Below are positions 17,077 to 26,470 of a DNA stretch of 64,000 nt, in pieces. Made by a program: the position numbers and the translations under genes. The stretch covers positions 458,333 to 522,332 of the forward strand of contig NZ_BMIG01000001.1 of the NCBI RefSeq assembly GCF_014641715.1, written 5' to 3'. The notes under the pieces were generated by a model. The model worked only from the letters and a program-made list of their open reading frames with translations. It searched no databases and had not been told where the DNA came from. The DNA is from Polaromonas eurypsychrophila (GTDB taxonomy: Bacteria > Pseudomonadota > Gammaproteobacteria > Burkholderiales > Burkholderiaceae_C). Position 1 is the stretch's first letter, and each line of letters begins with the position of its first letter.

Positions 17077-17897
17077 GGTGGCGCAACATCCACGGCCAGT
17101 CGAATGTCGTCCAGATAGTCCAGCGCAACGGTTGCCGGCTGCCGGCCCGCGATGAGCCTCAACAAAGGCAGGGCGCGCGCAGCCGGAATGGTCTGGCGCA
17201 GGAACTCCAGCGCGGGATCGTTCATGATGGCTGCCGCCGCGTCAGTCAGGCCACAGTCGCCTGACAGCGTGATGCGGGCCAGGCTGCGCTCGCTGCGCTG
17301 CGGACGCAACACCAGTGCCACGCCCAGCGTGTCGGGAATCGGCCGTTTGCTGTGCAGGGGTTCGGGGTAATGGGTGTCGTAGGCCACCAGCAGCACCGGC
17401 GTGTCGTCGACCACGGCCTGCGTGATGGCTTCCAGCAAGCCAGCGGAAAAACTGCCGTCATGCGCGCAGAGCACCGACGAGGTCGGCGTCGCGCCGGTTG
17501 AAATGCTCCAGTAACCCGAGGCTGCGTTATGCACCGAGTTGTGAAAACGCGTGGGCGAGATCAGCCGGTCGCTCGATGCCAGCGTCGAGCAGATGTCGTG
17601 GCAGTTCACGCCGTCGCCGCCGGAAGAGGTGAAGACCGAGGGCAGGCTGGACGCCAGCAGCCCGGCGGCGTTGACAGCCTCCTGGCCCACTGCCAGCGAC
17701 ACCTTGATGACGGCGCCGGCGCGGCGGCGCTCTGCGGCGGGCAGCGACATGGGTGTGGGCAACACGGTGGCGGCGGACATGTAGGGCGACTGGCCCAGCA
17801 GTTTGTCCCGGCCGTCTTCCCAACTGGACAGGCCGGGGCCGACCAGGCCGATGCCTTCCACAAACACCGTGAGCGCTGAAATATTGCTGGCAGTCAT
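17073..17897 (-). CDS. Ketosynthase-like chain-length factor, single-domain
   Basis: The 274-residue protein begins at ATG 17895-17897 with an AGGAAG ribosome site. An upstream start at 17936 would overlap the preceding gene. It resembles the N-terminal half of a beta-ketoacyl synthase (FVEGIGLVGPGL; FHNSVHNAASGYWSI; VLCAHDGSFSAGLLEA). It has no active-site Cys at the usual elbow and no C-terminal half with the catalytic histidines. It is therefore not a condensing enzyme itself but a chain-length-factor-type partner of the ketosynthase encoded just upstream. This pairing is typical of aryl-polyene systems. Start uncertainty is small. Confidence 0.83.
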   Translation of the reverse strand: MTASNISALTVFVEGIGLVGPGLSSWEDGRDKLLGQSPYMSAATVLPTPMSLPAAERRRAGAVIKVSLAVGQEAVNAAGLLASSLPSVFTSSGGDGVNCHDICSTLASSDRLISPTRFHNSVHNAASGYWSISTGATPTSSVLCAHDGSFSAGLLEAITQAVVDDTPVLLVAYDTHYPEPLHSKRPIPDTLGVALVLRPQRSERSLARITLSGDCGLTDAAAAIMNDPALEFLRQTIPAARALPLLRLIAGRQPATVALDYLDDIRLAVDVAPP

Positions 17898-17905
17898 TGT
17901 GCTTC

Positions 17906-19135
17906 CTATCTCGCGCGGCCGAGAACCAGGCTGCAATTGGTGCCGCCAAAACCAAAGGAGTTGCTGAGCACATGTTGCGGCGCTTCGTCGCGCTTGTGCA
18001 GCAGGTAGTCCACCGGTAGCGCCGGATCCACGGCGTGTGTGTTCACGCCGCCGGGCATGAAGCCCTGCTGCAGGGCCAAGGCGCTGATCACGGCCTCCAG
18101 ACCACCGGCCGCGCCCAGGGTGTGGCCGGTCGCGCCCTTGGTCGAACTGCAGGGCAGGGCGTGGTCGCCAAATACCGAGGCCACGGCCTTGCCTTCGACG
18201 GTGTCGTTGGAGGGTGTGGCCGTTCCGTGCAGATTGATGTAGTCGATACGGCCGGGCTGCAGCCCCGCGCTTGCCAGCGCCTGACGCATGGCGCTGATGG
18301 CGCCCAGGCCTTCAGGATGCGGTGCCGACATGTGGTGGGCGTCGCTCGACTCACCGACACCGCGCAGCAGGACCGCACCCGCGTCCAGGCTGTTGGGCAG
18401 CTTCTCAAGCAGCACGAAAGCCGCGCCTTCACCGATGGAAATACCCTTGCGCCCCGCGTCAAACGGCTGGCACGGCTGGCGCGAGAGCAGGTCCAGCGAG
18501 TTGAAACCGTACAAGGTGGTCAGGCACAGCGAATCCACGCCGCCGACGACGGCCGCATCAATCAGCCCGGCAGCCATCATGCGGCGCGCCGAGGCAAACA
18601 CCTTGGCGCTGGAGGAGCAGGCCGACGACACCGTCATGGCCGGCCCTTCGAGGCCGAAGTAGCCGCGAACGAAGGCCGTGACTGAAAACGGGTTGTGGCT
18701 GCCCGCATACACAAAAGTCGCAGGCAGGGCGCCGGTGCGGGGGTCCAGCGCGCGGTAGGCGAGTTCGGTCTCAAGGATGCCCGATGTGCTGGTTCCCAGA
18801 AACACACCGATGCGCCGCTTGCCGTAACGGCTTGCAGCAGCCAGCACCGCTTGTTCAAAACCGTCCTGACGCAGGCCGAGCTGGGCCAGACGGTTGTTAC
18901 GGCAGTCAAAGGCGCGCAGGTCAGGACGCAGCACCTGCCCGTCAACATCCTCGACCTCGCCTATCCAGGTTGCGAGGTCGGCCGAATCAAAGTCGCAGGG
19001 CTTGAGGCCGCTGCGTTCTGACTGCAGCGATGCCAGTGTGGCATCAAGTCCGGCGCCAATCGAGCTGGTAGCGGTGAAATGCGACAGCAGCAGCGCCTGC
19101 ATGGCGCCAGTCGGGGAAGGAGGAGCAAGGGTCAT
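17906..19135 (-). CDS. Beta-ketoacyl-ACP synthase (FabF-like) of the pigment locus
   Basis: The 409-residue condensing enzyme has a full catalytic set: Cys173 in SSACSSS, His in LHGTATPSND near residue 300, and His in KGATGHTLGAAGG near residue 340. A glycine-rich NSFGFGGTNCSL sequence is at the C-terminus. It would extend the polyene chain with malonyl-ACP. The start at 19135 is preceded by GAGGA. An in-frame ATG at 19156 overlaps the methyltransferase stop and is a possible alternative. It forms a pair with the following chain-length factor. Confidence 0.92.
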   Translation of the reverse strand: MTLAPPSPTGAMQALLLSHFTATSSIGAGLDATLASLQSERSGLKPCDFDSADLATWIGEVEDVDGQVLRPDLRAFDCRNNRLAQLGLRQDGFEQAVLAAASRYGKRRIGVFLGTSTSGILETELAYRALDPRTGALPATFVYAGSHNPFSVTAFVRGYFGLEGPAMTVSSACSSSAKVFASARRMMAAGLIDAAVVGGVDSLCLTTLYGFNSLDLLSRQPCQPFDAGRKGISIGEGAAFVLLEKLPNSLDAGAVLLRGVGESSDAHHMSAPHPEGLGAISAMRQALASAGLQPGRIDYINLHGTATPSNDTVEGKAVASVFGDHALPCSSTKGATGHTLGAAGGLEAVISALALQQGFMPGGVNTHAVDPALPVDYLLHKRDEAPQHVLSNSFGFGGTNCSLVLGRAR

Positions 19136-19152
19136 CAGGGTCCTCGGGAGGG

Positions 19153-19896
19153 TCATGAAACGGGGCGCAGGCGGGCCACCAGCAGGACGTTGGCAAACGG
19201 CGTGCCCTGGCTCATGGACTGCGCTTCCACCACAAAGCCGAGCTGGCGCAGCGTGTCCTGCCAGGCCGTCAGCGGGCGGCAATGGAGGATGCCCAGGCGG
19301 TGCCCGCGCAAGGTGGTCACCACATGGTCCACCCAGTTGCTGATGGAAAAACGCAGGCCGCCTGCGGCATCACCCACACGCAGCAGCAACACGCCGTCGG
19401 GAGACAGACTGCGGCGCACACGCGCCAGCACCTCGTCCTGCGCCGCCAGCGGAACATAGTGCAGCACATCGAGAATCACCACCGCATCGGTCTGGCCAAA
19501 GTCTGCGCTGCACATGTCGGCCTGCACAAAGCTGGCTTGGCCTGCGCTGACCGCTGGCGCCAGCGCGCTGTCGGCCCGCGCCACGTCATGTGCCATCAGC
19601 TCGACCCCGCGTATGTGCGAGGGTTGAGGTGCAGATGGCCAGCTCACCGGCCAGATGCCCTTGGCGCTGGCAGCCTGCGCGGCGAGCAGCCACGCGCTCA
19701 GCAGGCCCTGGCCGCAGCCGATGTCGAGGATGCGCCTGCGCCCGGTCAGCAGCCCGGCAGCCAGCAAGTGCGAAAATGCCGGGTCGCCGCCCAGCTTGCC
19801 GCGTGCGAAAAACCAGGCATAAAGTCCGGCCGCCCGGTAGGGCGCCGCCGCCCTGGAGATCAGGTGTTTGACGAACGCGGTGGGGGTGGCCGTCAT
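19153..19896 (-). CDS. Class I SAM-dependent methyltransferase
   Basis: The 247-residue protein has a Rossmann-type methyltransferase core with ILDIGCGQGLLSAWLL (SAM motif I, about residue 57), GVELMAHD, FVQADM and VILDVLHYVP (motif post-III). The N-terminus carries an ISRAAAPYRAAGLYAWFFARGK segment seen in aryl-polyene and lipid methyltransferases. Methylation of the aryl head group or of a precursor hydroxyl is the expected role. Its ATG overlaps the stop of the deacetylase-like gene by four bases. Confidence 0.85.
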   Translation of the reverse strand: MTATPTAFVKHLISRAAAPYRAAGLYAWFFARGKLGGDPAFSHLLAAGLLTGRRRILDIGCGQGLLSAWLLAAQAASAKGIWPVSWPSAPQPSHIRGVELMAHDVARADSALAPAVSAGQASFVQADMCSADFGQTDAVVILDVLHYVPLAAQDEVLARVRRSLSPDGVLLLRVGDAAGGLRFSISNWVDHVVTTLRGHRLGILHCRPLTAWQDTLRQLGFVVEAQSMSQGTPFANVLLVARLRPVS

Positions 19897-20720
19897 GTGA
19901 GCGCTTCACGAAGGGTGACGGGCCGCAGGCCGGCTTCCGCGATGGCTTGCAGCAGGGGTGGCAAGACCTCCAGAATCACCGGCACGCCGTCTGGCGTGAG
20001 GGCCGCATGGCGGTCGTGCAGAAGCAGGATGTCGCCAGCCCGCAGCGAGGTGCAGAGTTTGCGCAGCACGGTGGCGGGGTTGCCCTCCCGCGTGTCATAG
20101 GCGCGCCGCGTCCAGCTCGCCAGACGCAGGCCGCTGCGCTGCAGCGCCGGGTCCAGGAAAGGGTTGCGCAAACCGGCCGGCGCGCGGAAAAATTGCGGGC
20201 GGTCTCCGGTGATGGCGGTCAAGGTGGTCTGGGCAGCTTCCAGTTCACGCCGAAAGCCGCCGGGACCGAGCAATGAAAAATTGTGGCGATGCTGCTGGCT
20301 GTGGTTTTCAATGCGGTGGCCGCGCCGGACGATCTCGCGGCAAATCTCAGGGTACAGCGAAGCTTGCCGGCCCACGCAGAAAAACGTGGCTTTGGCGCCA
20401 TGGCGGTCCAGCAGGTCCAGCACGGCGGGTGTCACCACCGGGTCAGGCCCATCGTCGATGGTCAGCGCGACTTCCCCGCGCGCCGCGGCGGCGGCGGGCA
20501 GCCGGGTCCAGTTGGCGCCCAGCCAATGGGTGCGCGGCAGCAGGCCGACCGTCGCCAGCAGCGCATGGTTGAGTACCAGTGCCGCCAGCGCCCACGGCCA
20601 CCATGCCGGGGCGACCAGAATGGCCAGTGCGGCGGCCGCGTGCACGCCCAGTGAAACCTTCATCAGGGCGGGCATGTCCCAGCGGCCGTTCACGGTGGCT
20701 GAAGTCAGCGGCGCGCTCAT
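19893..20720 (-). CDS. NodB-type polysaccharide deacetylase-like protein
   Basis: The 275-residue protein has two N-terminal hydrophobic segments (about residues 20-60), then a NodB homology domain. ALTIDDGPDPVVTP (metal-binding Asp-Asp, about residue 90) and ENHSQQHRHN (HSxxH motif, about residue 140) are both present, so catalysis is possible. A GDILLLHDRH segment closes the domain. Such proteins deacetylate N- or O-acyl groups on sugars or lipids. In the pigment operon the substrate may be the sugar or acyl part attached to the polyene. Adjacent genes overlap by four bases on both sides. Confidence 0.85.
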   Translation of the reverse strand: MSAPLTSATVNGRWDMPALMKVSLGVHAAAALAILVAPAWWPWALAALVLNHALLATVGLLPRTHWLGANWTRLPAAAAARGEVALTIDDGPDPVVTPAVLDLLDRHGAKATFFCVGRQASLYPEICREIVRRGHRIENHSQQHRHNFSLLGPGGFRRELEAAQTTLTAITGDRPQFFRAPAGLRNPFLDPALQRSGLRLASWTRRAYDTREGNPATVLRKLCTSLRAGDILLLHDRHAALTPDGVPVILEVLPPLLQAIAEAGLRPVTLREALT

Positions 20721-23194
20721 GGCGTGATGTCCCTGGCCGGTGCCGTCAATGCCGAAGATTGCTGAGCCGCAAAAATGGCAGAAAACAGCAGCACCAGCAC
20801 AGAGCCGGGGCCGACCGTCAACCCTATGGCCTGAAACACCGGCACGCTGGAGATCGCCAGCACGCCAAAACCTGCCACCGTGGTGAGGTTGGCAAACAGC
20901 AGCGAGGCCAGGGTGCGCGGTGTGATGCCGGATGCCTCGCGGTCCGCTCGTGCCGTCTCGTCTTCAGGGCCGGACCTGCGCGGGCCGCTGTTGAAAAACA
21001 GCGCGTAGTTGGAGCCCACGGCCACCACCAGCAGCAGGCCGATCAAATGAAGAATGGTCAAGCGGTGACCGGCCAGTGCCAGGCCGCCCAGCACCACGAT
21101 GATGGCGGCTGCAGGCGGGGCCAGCACGCGCAGTGTTTGCACCGCCGAACGCAGGCTCAGCAGCAGCAACAGCGCCACTGCAGCCAGGCCGGCCAGGGAT
21201 AACACAATCGCCTCGCGCAGGTAGCCGCTGTACAGGCGGTCGGCCTCGCCCTTGAGGTCCACGAACAGGGCGCTGCCGGTGGCACGGTTGCCTGGCGCGT
21301 CTGCCAGGACCTGCCTTACGGCGGCAGCATCAATGATGCCGTTGACAGGTGCGTGCAGCGGCAGCAGCGCACTCCAGCCTGCCGGCCGGCCGGGTGAAGC
21401 GCCGCGCTGCAACAACATGCCATCGACGGCCACGGCCAGCGTGGTGCCGGTGAGGTCAGCGCGTTGCAGCGGGCGGCTCTGGCGTGCCGCCTCGGCATCG
21501 GCCAGAAAGGGGGCCAGCCGGGCGGCCTGGATGGGCAAGTCGCTCACGGCCTGAGCCAGGCTTTCCTTGAGTTGCGCTGCAGGGGGCAGACTGGCCAGCC
21601 GGGCCTGCTGGGTTGCCATACTGGGCAAAAACCGCGTCGGCGTGTCCACACCCGTGATCACCTTCCGCTCGACCAGGCCCTGCAGTGCCTGCACGGTGCC
21701 CTCCGCAGCCTGGAGCACCTGCTCCTGGGTAGCCGCGCTGATGACCACCAGGTAACGCACGTCGGGCGCGCCGAGGTCTGCGCGCAGGGTGGTGTCCTGC
21801 ATCTGATCGGCCAGCGAGATTGGGCTCAGTCCCGACAATTCATGGTTCCACAACTTGTCGCGGTGCATGGCCAGCGGAACACAGGCCAGCACCATCAGTG
21901 CCAGTGCGGCCCATTTCAGGCGCGGTGCAAAGCGCACCCAGACCGATAGCCGTTCGCCCAGCGCGGACACATCGCGTACGCGAAAGCCCGCAGGCAGCAG
22001 CAGCGGCATGACAAAACGCGTGACGGCTGCCGCTGTCAGCAAGCCGACGATGGAGTACAGGCCGAGCTGCGCCAGCCCCGGAAAGCCCGAAAACAGCAAG
22101 GAGGCGAATCCCGCAACCGAGGTCAACACCCCCAGGCGGATGGTCGGCCAGAAGCGCCGCACCCAGTCGGTTTTGGAGGTTGCCGTGCGCTCTGATTGCA
22201 CAAACAGGTATATCGAATAGTCGACCGCCTCGCCGATCAGCGTGGTGCCGAAGCCGAGCGTGATGCCATGCACCTCACCAAAGCCGAGGCTGACGGCGAC
22301 GATGCCGGCCACGGTGCCTGACACCACCGGCACCATTCCCAAAGCCAGCGTGGTCAGCGAGCGGTAGATCACGATCAGCAGGGTCAGCATCAGAATCATG
22401 CTGATGACCGAGGTGCGGGTGACTTCGCGCTTGATGGTTTCGCGCGCCTGCACCGCGAAAACACCGGGGCCGGTGACTACAAGTTGCATTGCCTGACCTG
22501 GCGTTCCGGTCAGCGGTGCCTGTGCGAAGGCCGTGCGCACGGCGCCAATCGCCTCTTCCTGGGCATCGGTGTCCGAACCGGGCGCCACGGTTTGCACAAG
22601 TAACAGGGCGCGCTGGCCATCGCGTGAGGCCCAGACGCCGCCGGCCACGTTGGGTCGGTTCGCGCCGCTGCCGCCATCGCCCGAAAACTCCTCAAGCAAC
22701 AAGGGGATCTCGCCGGTCGGATCGCGTGGCAACAGGGACTTGGTCAGCAAGCCGGCCGGTGAGGCCAGCAGGTCCAGCGTGTCGCCAATTGCAGCGCGCA
22801 GACCTCCGACGCTGAAGCGCGCCGGTGTGACGGCGGGGCTCAGCAGGTAGCGGTGCTCGAACAGGAAAGCCTGGTCGCGCTGCATGCCGCCGGACTCGCC
22901 GTTGCTGACGGTGGTGAAGCGTTTGTCGCCGCGCAACTGGCCGGCCATGGCACCGGATGCGGCGGCGCGGCTGGCCGGGTCACCACCCTCAACGGCGACC
23001 AGGATCAGGCGTGATACCAGCCCGTCGCGCAGTTGGTCCACCAGCAGTTGTTGTTCGGGCGTGGGTGAGCGCGGCAAAAAGGCCGACATGTCGGCGGTGA
23101 AATGTGTGCGGGCCACCAGTACGCCGCACAGCAGCAGCGTCGCCAGCCAGACCCAGACCGGCAGCAAGCGAGCCTGGAAAAAACCTTTTGTCAT
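20717..23194 (-). CDS. MMPL/RND-family exporter
   Basis: The 825-residue integral membrane protein has the MMPL layout: one N-terminal helix, a large periplasmic domain (about residues 45-240), a block of five helices (about residues 245-400), a second periplasmic domain, and a second five-helix block with LIGLLLVVAVGSNYALFFNSGP near residue 735. The matching segment in the first half is TLIGEAVDYSIYLFVQSE. Such proteins move lipids or lipid-linked products across the inner membrane. Here it probably exports the polyene lipid, together with the LolA-like protein encoded directly upstream. All boundaries with neighbours overlap. Confidence 0.93.
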   Translation of the reverse strand: MTKGFFQARLLPVWVWLATLLLCGVLVARTHFTADMSAFLPRSPTPEQQLLVDQLRDGLVSRLILVAVEGGDPASRAAASGAMAGQLRGDKRFTTVSNGESGGMQRDQAFLFEHRYLLSPAVTPARFSVGGLRAAIGDTLDLLASPAGLLTKSLLPRDPTGEIPLLLEEFSGDGGSGANRPNVAGGVWASRDGQRALLLVQTVAPGSDTDAQEEAIGAVRTAFAQAPLTGTPGQAMQLVVTGPGVFAVQARETIKREVTRTSVISMILMLTLLIVIYRSLTTLALGMVPVVSGTVAGIVAVSLGFGEVHGITLGFGTTLIGEAVDYSIYLFVQSERTATSKTDWVRRFWPTIRLGVLTSVAGFASLLFSGFPGLAQLGLYSIVGLLTAAAVTRFVMPLLLPAGFRVRDVSALGERLSVWVRFAPRLKWAALALMVLACVPLAMHRDKLWNHELSGLSPISLADQMQDTTLRADLGAPDVRYLVVISAATQEQVLQAAEGTVQALQGLVERKVITGVDTPTRFLPSMATQQARLASLPPAAQLKESLAQAVSDLPIQAARLAPFLADAEAARQSRPLQRADLTGTTLAVAVDGMLLQRGASPGRPAGWSALLPLHAPVNGIIDAAAVRQVLADAPGNRATGSALFVDLKGEADRLYSGYLREAIVLSLAGLAAVALLLLLSLRSAVQTLRVLAPPAAAIIVVLGGLALAGHRLTILHLIGLLLVVAVGSNYALFFNSGPRRSGPEDETARADREASGITPRTLASLLFANLTTVAGFGVLAISSVPVFQAIGLTVGPGSVLVLLFSAIFAAQQSSALTAPARDITP

Positions 23195-23805
23195 GGCGCC
23201 AGCGGAGCGATGACCATGACCGAACGATCCTTATCGGTCTGCTCGATCTCGATGGTTTTGACCTCGGCGCGGCTGCCGCCGATACGAATGCGCTGCACCA
23301 CTTCCAGCATTTTGGTTTCGATGGGGCGCAGTGTCAGTGTCCAGCGCTCTTCGGTGCCTTCAAGGTCGAGGTTGTAAATGCGCCTGAGCGCGGCAACATC
23401 GCCGGCCAGCGTGCCGCGTATGCTTTCGGTGAAAGCCACCAGCTCCGGGTAGTCCTGCAGACGCAAGGTCATGCGGCGCTTGCCGCGTTCCACCGTCAGC
23501 GTGCCGCTTTCAATCAGCATCGACTCGGGCCGGGGTTTGAGCGTGCGTTTCTCCAGCCGGCCCGGCGCGGTGTACAACAACTCACCCGATGACTCCACCG
23601 GTTTGTCGAGCAGCGCGATGTATTTTTTCTCGACAAAGCTGGCGCGGCCCGACTTGTTCTGGGCCAGGCCCTGCATCAATTGCGCGAGGTCCCACGCCGC
23701 CAGGGCCGGTGTGCCCCACAGAGCCAGCAGCAGGCCGGCGGCGGCCAGCCCGAAGGAGAAAGCCGAAGAGAAGCGGGAGGATAGCGGGCGCACTGCGTCA
23801 TGCAT
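23191..23805 (-). CDS. LolA-like outer-membrane lipid carrier
   Basis: The 204-residue periplasmic protein starts at ATG 23803-23805 and overlaps the acyltransferase stop. The longer frame upstream is not family-like. A signal peptide (about residues 15-36, ending ALA) precedes a LolA-type fold: LAQLMQGLAQNKSGRASFVEKKYI, ELLYTAPGRLEKRTL, MLIESGTLTVERGKR and a RLRRIYNLDLEG segment. LolA-fold proteins carry lipoproteins or lipids through the periplasm. The aryl-polyene version probably passes the lipid from the MMPL exporter to the outer membrane. Confidence 0.85.
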   Translation of the reverse strand: MHDAVRPLSSRFSSAFSFGLAAAGLLLALWGTPALAAWDLAQLMQGLAQNKSGRASFVEKKYIALLDKPVESSGELLYTAPGRLEKRTLKPRPESMLIESGTLTVERGKRRMTLRLQDYPELVAFTESIRGTLAGDVAALRRIYNLDLEGTEERWTLTLRPIETKMLEVVQRIRIGGSRAEVKTIEIEQTDKDRSVMVIAPLAP

Positions 23806-24760
23806 GGGGAGGTACCGGGGTTGCGTCGGCCATGCGTCGGGCGGATTGCCAGAAGTCAAAAAAATTGAACCAGTTATAGGGCGCTGCGCGGCAGTGGGTT
23901 TCCAGCAGCGCGGCGTAACGCGCCATCGCGGCCTGCACGGCGGCTTCGCGCCCGCCAGCGGGAATGTTGGAAAAATCAGCCAGCGTCTCAAAGTGAATAT
24001 CGTAGCGATTGCCGCCACCGTAGAGCCCGACCATGAACAGCACCGGCCGTCGCAAAATCGCCGCCATCCGGAAAGGGCCCACCGGAAACTCGGCCGACTC
24101 ACCCAGAAACGGCACGGGGCGTGTGCTGTCGTGGTTCAGGCAGCGGTCGGCCAGCATGCCGACGACGCTGCCGCCTTCAATCAGCTCATGCACCTTGAGC
24201 ATGGAGTCGGCATGGCCCAGCGCCACAATGTCCTGCTGCGCCGCCGGGTTGATGGCAGTGAGCGCGGCGTTGATCTTGCGGGCATTTTCTTCAAACATGA
24301 CCATCGCCACGCGCAGGCCCGGCCTGCGCCGCCCAATGGCGCGCAACACCTCAAAGCTGCCGACATGGGCGCCCATCAGGAACACGCCTTTTTGATCGGC
24401 CGTCAGGTCGAAGATCAAATGCTCCTGGTGAATGCGGATATCGAAGAGCTCGAATTTGTCGTTGATCAGGTAGACCCGGTCGTGGATGCACGAGGCAAAA
24501 CTCAGGAAGTGCCGAAAGACATGGCGCCAGCCGACCTGCGGAACGTCCCCGACCCGGCGCAGGTAGTCGCGCGAAGCGCGGCGCGCGGCCGCGTTGGCCA
24601 GCAGGAAGTAAGCGGCTATGCCGTAAAGCACGCAGCGGCCCGCGCGGCGGCCCAGGCGCAGGGAGATCCAGGTCATGACCCGCAGCATCAGCATGTTGCT
24701 GCGTTCTGGCCGCTCGCGCCAGGCGGCCCGGGCGGGGGCGGTGTTGCCGGCGTCGCTCAT
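23798..24760 (-). CDS. LpxL/HtrB-family lipid acyltransferase
   Basis: The 320-residue protein is chosen to start at ATG 24758-24760, which overlaps the TGA of the hotdog gene. An N-terminal membrane segment is followed by the LpxL-type motif GAHVGSFEVLR (HX4E, about residue 130), then MVMFEENARKINAAL, ADRCLNHDSTRPVPFLGESAEFPVGP, and ETHCRAAPYNWFNFFDFW at the C-terminus. These enzymes transfer acyl chains from ACP to a lipid acceptor. Transfer of the finished aryl-polyene chain from ACP to a lipid is the likely job. This is the second acyltransferase of the locus. Confidence 0.87.
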   Translation of the reverse strand: MSDAGNTAPARAAWRERPERSNMLMLRVMTWISLRLGRRAGRCVLYGIAAYFLLANAAARRASRDYLRRVGDVPQVGWRHVFRHFLSFASCIHDRVYLINDKFELFDIRIHQEHLIFDLTADQKGVFLMGAHVGSFEVLRAIGRRRPGLRVAMVMFEENARKINAALTAINPAAQQDIVALGHADSMLKVHELIEGGSVVGMLADRCLNHDSTRPVPFLGESAEFPVGPFRMAAILRRPVLFMVGLYGGGNRYDIHFETLADFSNIPAGGREAAVQAAMARYAALLETHCRAAPYNWFNFFDFWQSARRMADATPVPPHA

Positions 24761-25068
24761 GGGGGCGCCCAACCCAGCACACCGGTCGCCACCTGGCGAT
24801 CGCTGCCCGCGATGTCAAAACGGATCTGGCCCTGGCCGGTGTCGCGCCAGGAAAGGGTCAGGCTTTCGTCCGGCGTGACCGGGCTGAGAAATTTGGCCGA
24901 GCTGACTTGCCCGATGGCGCTACCGCCGGCCGTGCCGTCACGGGCCTGCACGATGGCATGGATGGCCGCATCGAGCAGCAGCACACCTGGCACGATGGGT
25001 CGTCCCGGAAAATGGTCGGCAAACGCCGGATGGCTGGCTGCAAAACTCAGGCGAATTTCACCCTGCAT
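24757..25068 (-). CDS. Short hotdog-fold dehydratase (ApeI-like)
   Basis: The 103-residue protein starts at ATG 25066-25068 and overlaps the ligase stop by eleven bases. Longer starts would read the ligase gene in another frame. The central motif HPAFADHFPGRPIVPGVLLLD is the FabZ/FabA-like hotdog signature, with the His near residue 18 and the helix start at PGVLLLDAAI. It is shorter than FabZ, as in ApeI of aryl-polyene loci, and would pair with the larger dehydratase at 16582-17076. Confidence 0.85.
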   Translation of the reverse strand: MQGEIRLSFAASHPAFADHFPGRPIVPGVLLLDAAIHAIVQARDGTAGGSAIGQVSSAKFLSPVTPDESLTLSWRDTGQGQIRFDIAGSDRQVATGVLGWAPP

Positions 25069-26461
25069 CCGGGCCGCCTTTCGGGCACGCGGGCGCCCGC
25101 TGCGATTCGGCCAGCGCCCGCAGCGCTTCGCGCGGCAGCTTGCCGGTGCTGTTGCGTGGCAAGGCGTCGAGCAGCACCAGCGGGCGTGGCAAAAAGGTGG
25201 TGTCAATGCGTTTTTTCAGCGCCGCCTGCAGTGTGGCAGTGCTCATGCCTGGCGCCACCACAAAGGCCATCAGGCGCACCACCGCTTCGTGATCACTGTC
25301 GTCTGGCATGAAAAACGCGCCGTCCTGCACGCCTTCGATGCTGAGCAACTGGTGGTTCAGGTAGTCCAGGGAGTTGCGCTTGCCCGCGATGTTGATCAGG
25401 TCGCTCAGGCGCCCGTGCAGAAAAAACCGGTGGTTGTCGATGGATTCGAGCACGTCGTTCATGGGCATGACTTGCTCGACGTGACCGCCGCAGGCCCACA
25501 TGCGCTCATCGTGCGGCGTCAGCGTGACCAGCGGAAACAACTCCCATTGGTCGGTTTGCGCGCTGCGCCGCGACGCGATTTGCCCGGTTTCGGTGGAGCC
25601 ATAAATTTCGAACAGGGGCGCCGAAAACTGCGCTTCACAAGACTGGGCCAGCGCCGGTGGCATGGGTGCGGTCGCCGACAGCACCAGGTCCAGCGCAGGC
25701 AGGCTTATCCCGGAGGACAGCAACACGCGCAAATGCACCGGCGTGGTTACCAGAAGACGCGGGCGCGGGACGGCCTGCAGGGCGCTGACGATGTCCGCCG
25801 GGTAAAAGGGCTGGCCCGCCTGAAGCGCGGCTCCGCTTTGCAGCGCCAACAGCACGGTCGATTCAAAGCCGAACATGTGCTGCGGCGGGACCGTGCCGAC
25901 AATGCTGTAGGGACGTCTTTTTTTCTGGTCCAGGTTCAGGTCCACGCCCAGGCGCAGCGCTTCGGCCCGTGCGCTGTGCACGAGAGAACCCCAGGTTTTT
26001 CGGTGCGGCTGCGGCAGGCCGGTCGAGCCCGAGGTGAACACATCGGCCACCGGCTGGTTGCCGGGTATCAGCGGTATCTCGCAGGCCTCGTCGGCGTCGG
26101 CATCGGCGGGCCCCCGGGTAAATGCGTCGTGGTAAACAAAGCCAGGCAGGTCAATCGCGTGCGGTGCGTCAGCCAGGCAAAAAACATCGGGCGCCAGCGC
26201 CTGCAGTTGGCAGATCATTTCCGGTGTGTGGGTGGGCGGCAGCAGGCTGACTTTGCGCGTTAGCAAAGCGGCGCCCAGCCCGACGGTGAAGTGGTAGCGG
26301 TCGCTGCAGGCGTTGAGCATGTGGCCGCCCGCAGGCAGGGCTGCAGCCAACTGCCGCACGTCGGCCAGAAACTGGCGCACGCTGATGCGTTGACCATGAC
26401 GCCAGGCCACGATGTTGTCGCCATGGTCGTGGGAAATGAGCGCAAAGTTGGTTACAGGCAT
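25058..26461 (-). CDS. AMP-binding acyl ligase that loads the aryl starter
   Basis: The 467-residue adenylate-forming enzyme has the phosphate loop VFTSGSTGLPQPHRKTW near residue 145, the EIYGSTETG motif near residue 288, a hinge (HGRLSDLINIAGKRNS) and the catalytic Lys in NSTGKLPREAL near the C-terminus. In aryl-polyene and xanthomonadin loci such a ligase activates 4-hydroxybenzoate or a coumarate-type acid onto ACP. No gene making the starter acid (chorismate lyase or ammonia lyase) is in this window. The stop is 9 bp upstream of the hotdog start region and overlaps it. Confidence 0.9.
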   Translation of the reverse strand: MPVTNFALISHDHGDNIVAWRHGQRISVRQFLADVRQLAAALPAGGHMLNACSDRYHFTVGLGAALLTRKVSLLPPTHTPEMICQLQALAPDVFCLADAPHAIDLPGFVYHDAFTRGPADADADEACEIPLIPGNQPVADVFTSGSTGLPQPHRKTWGSLVHSARAEALRLGVDLNLDQKKRRPYSIVGTVPPQHMFGFESTVLLALQSGAALQAGQPFYPADIVSALQAVPRPRLLVTTPVHLRVLLSSGISLPALDLVLSATAPMPPALAQSCEAQFSAPLFEIYGSTETGQIASRRSAQTDQWELFPLVTLTPHDERMWACGGHVEQVMPMNDVLESIDNHRFFLHGRLSDLINIAGKRNSLDYLNHQLLSIEGVQDGAFFMPDDSDHEAVVRLMAFVVAPGMSTATLQAALKKRIDTTFLPRPLVLLDALPRNSTGKLPREALRALAESQRAPACPKGGPDAG

Positions 26462-26470
26462 GGGCGGCGA

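Noticed and set aside
23471..26263. A 930-codon open frame on the plus strand across the pigment operon
   Set aside because: It is antisense to five well-supported genes (LolA-like, acyltransferase, hotdog, ligase) and reflects high GC content at codon third positions.
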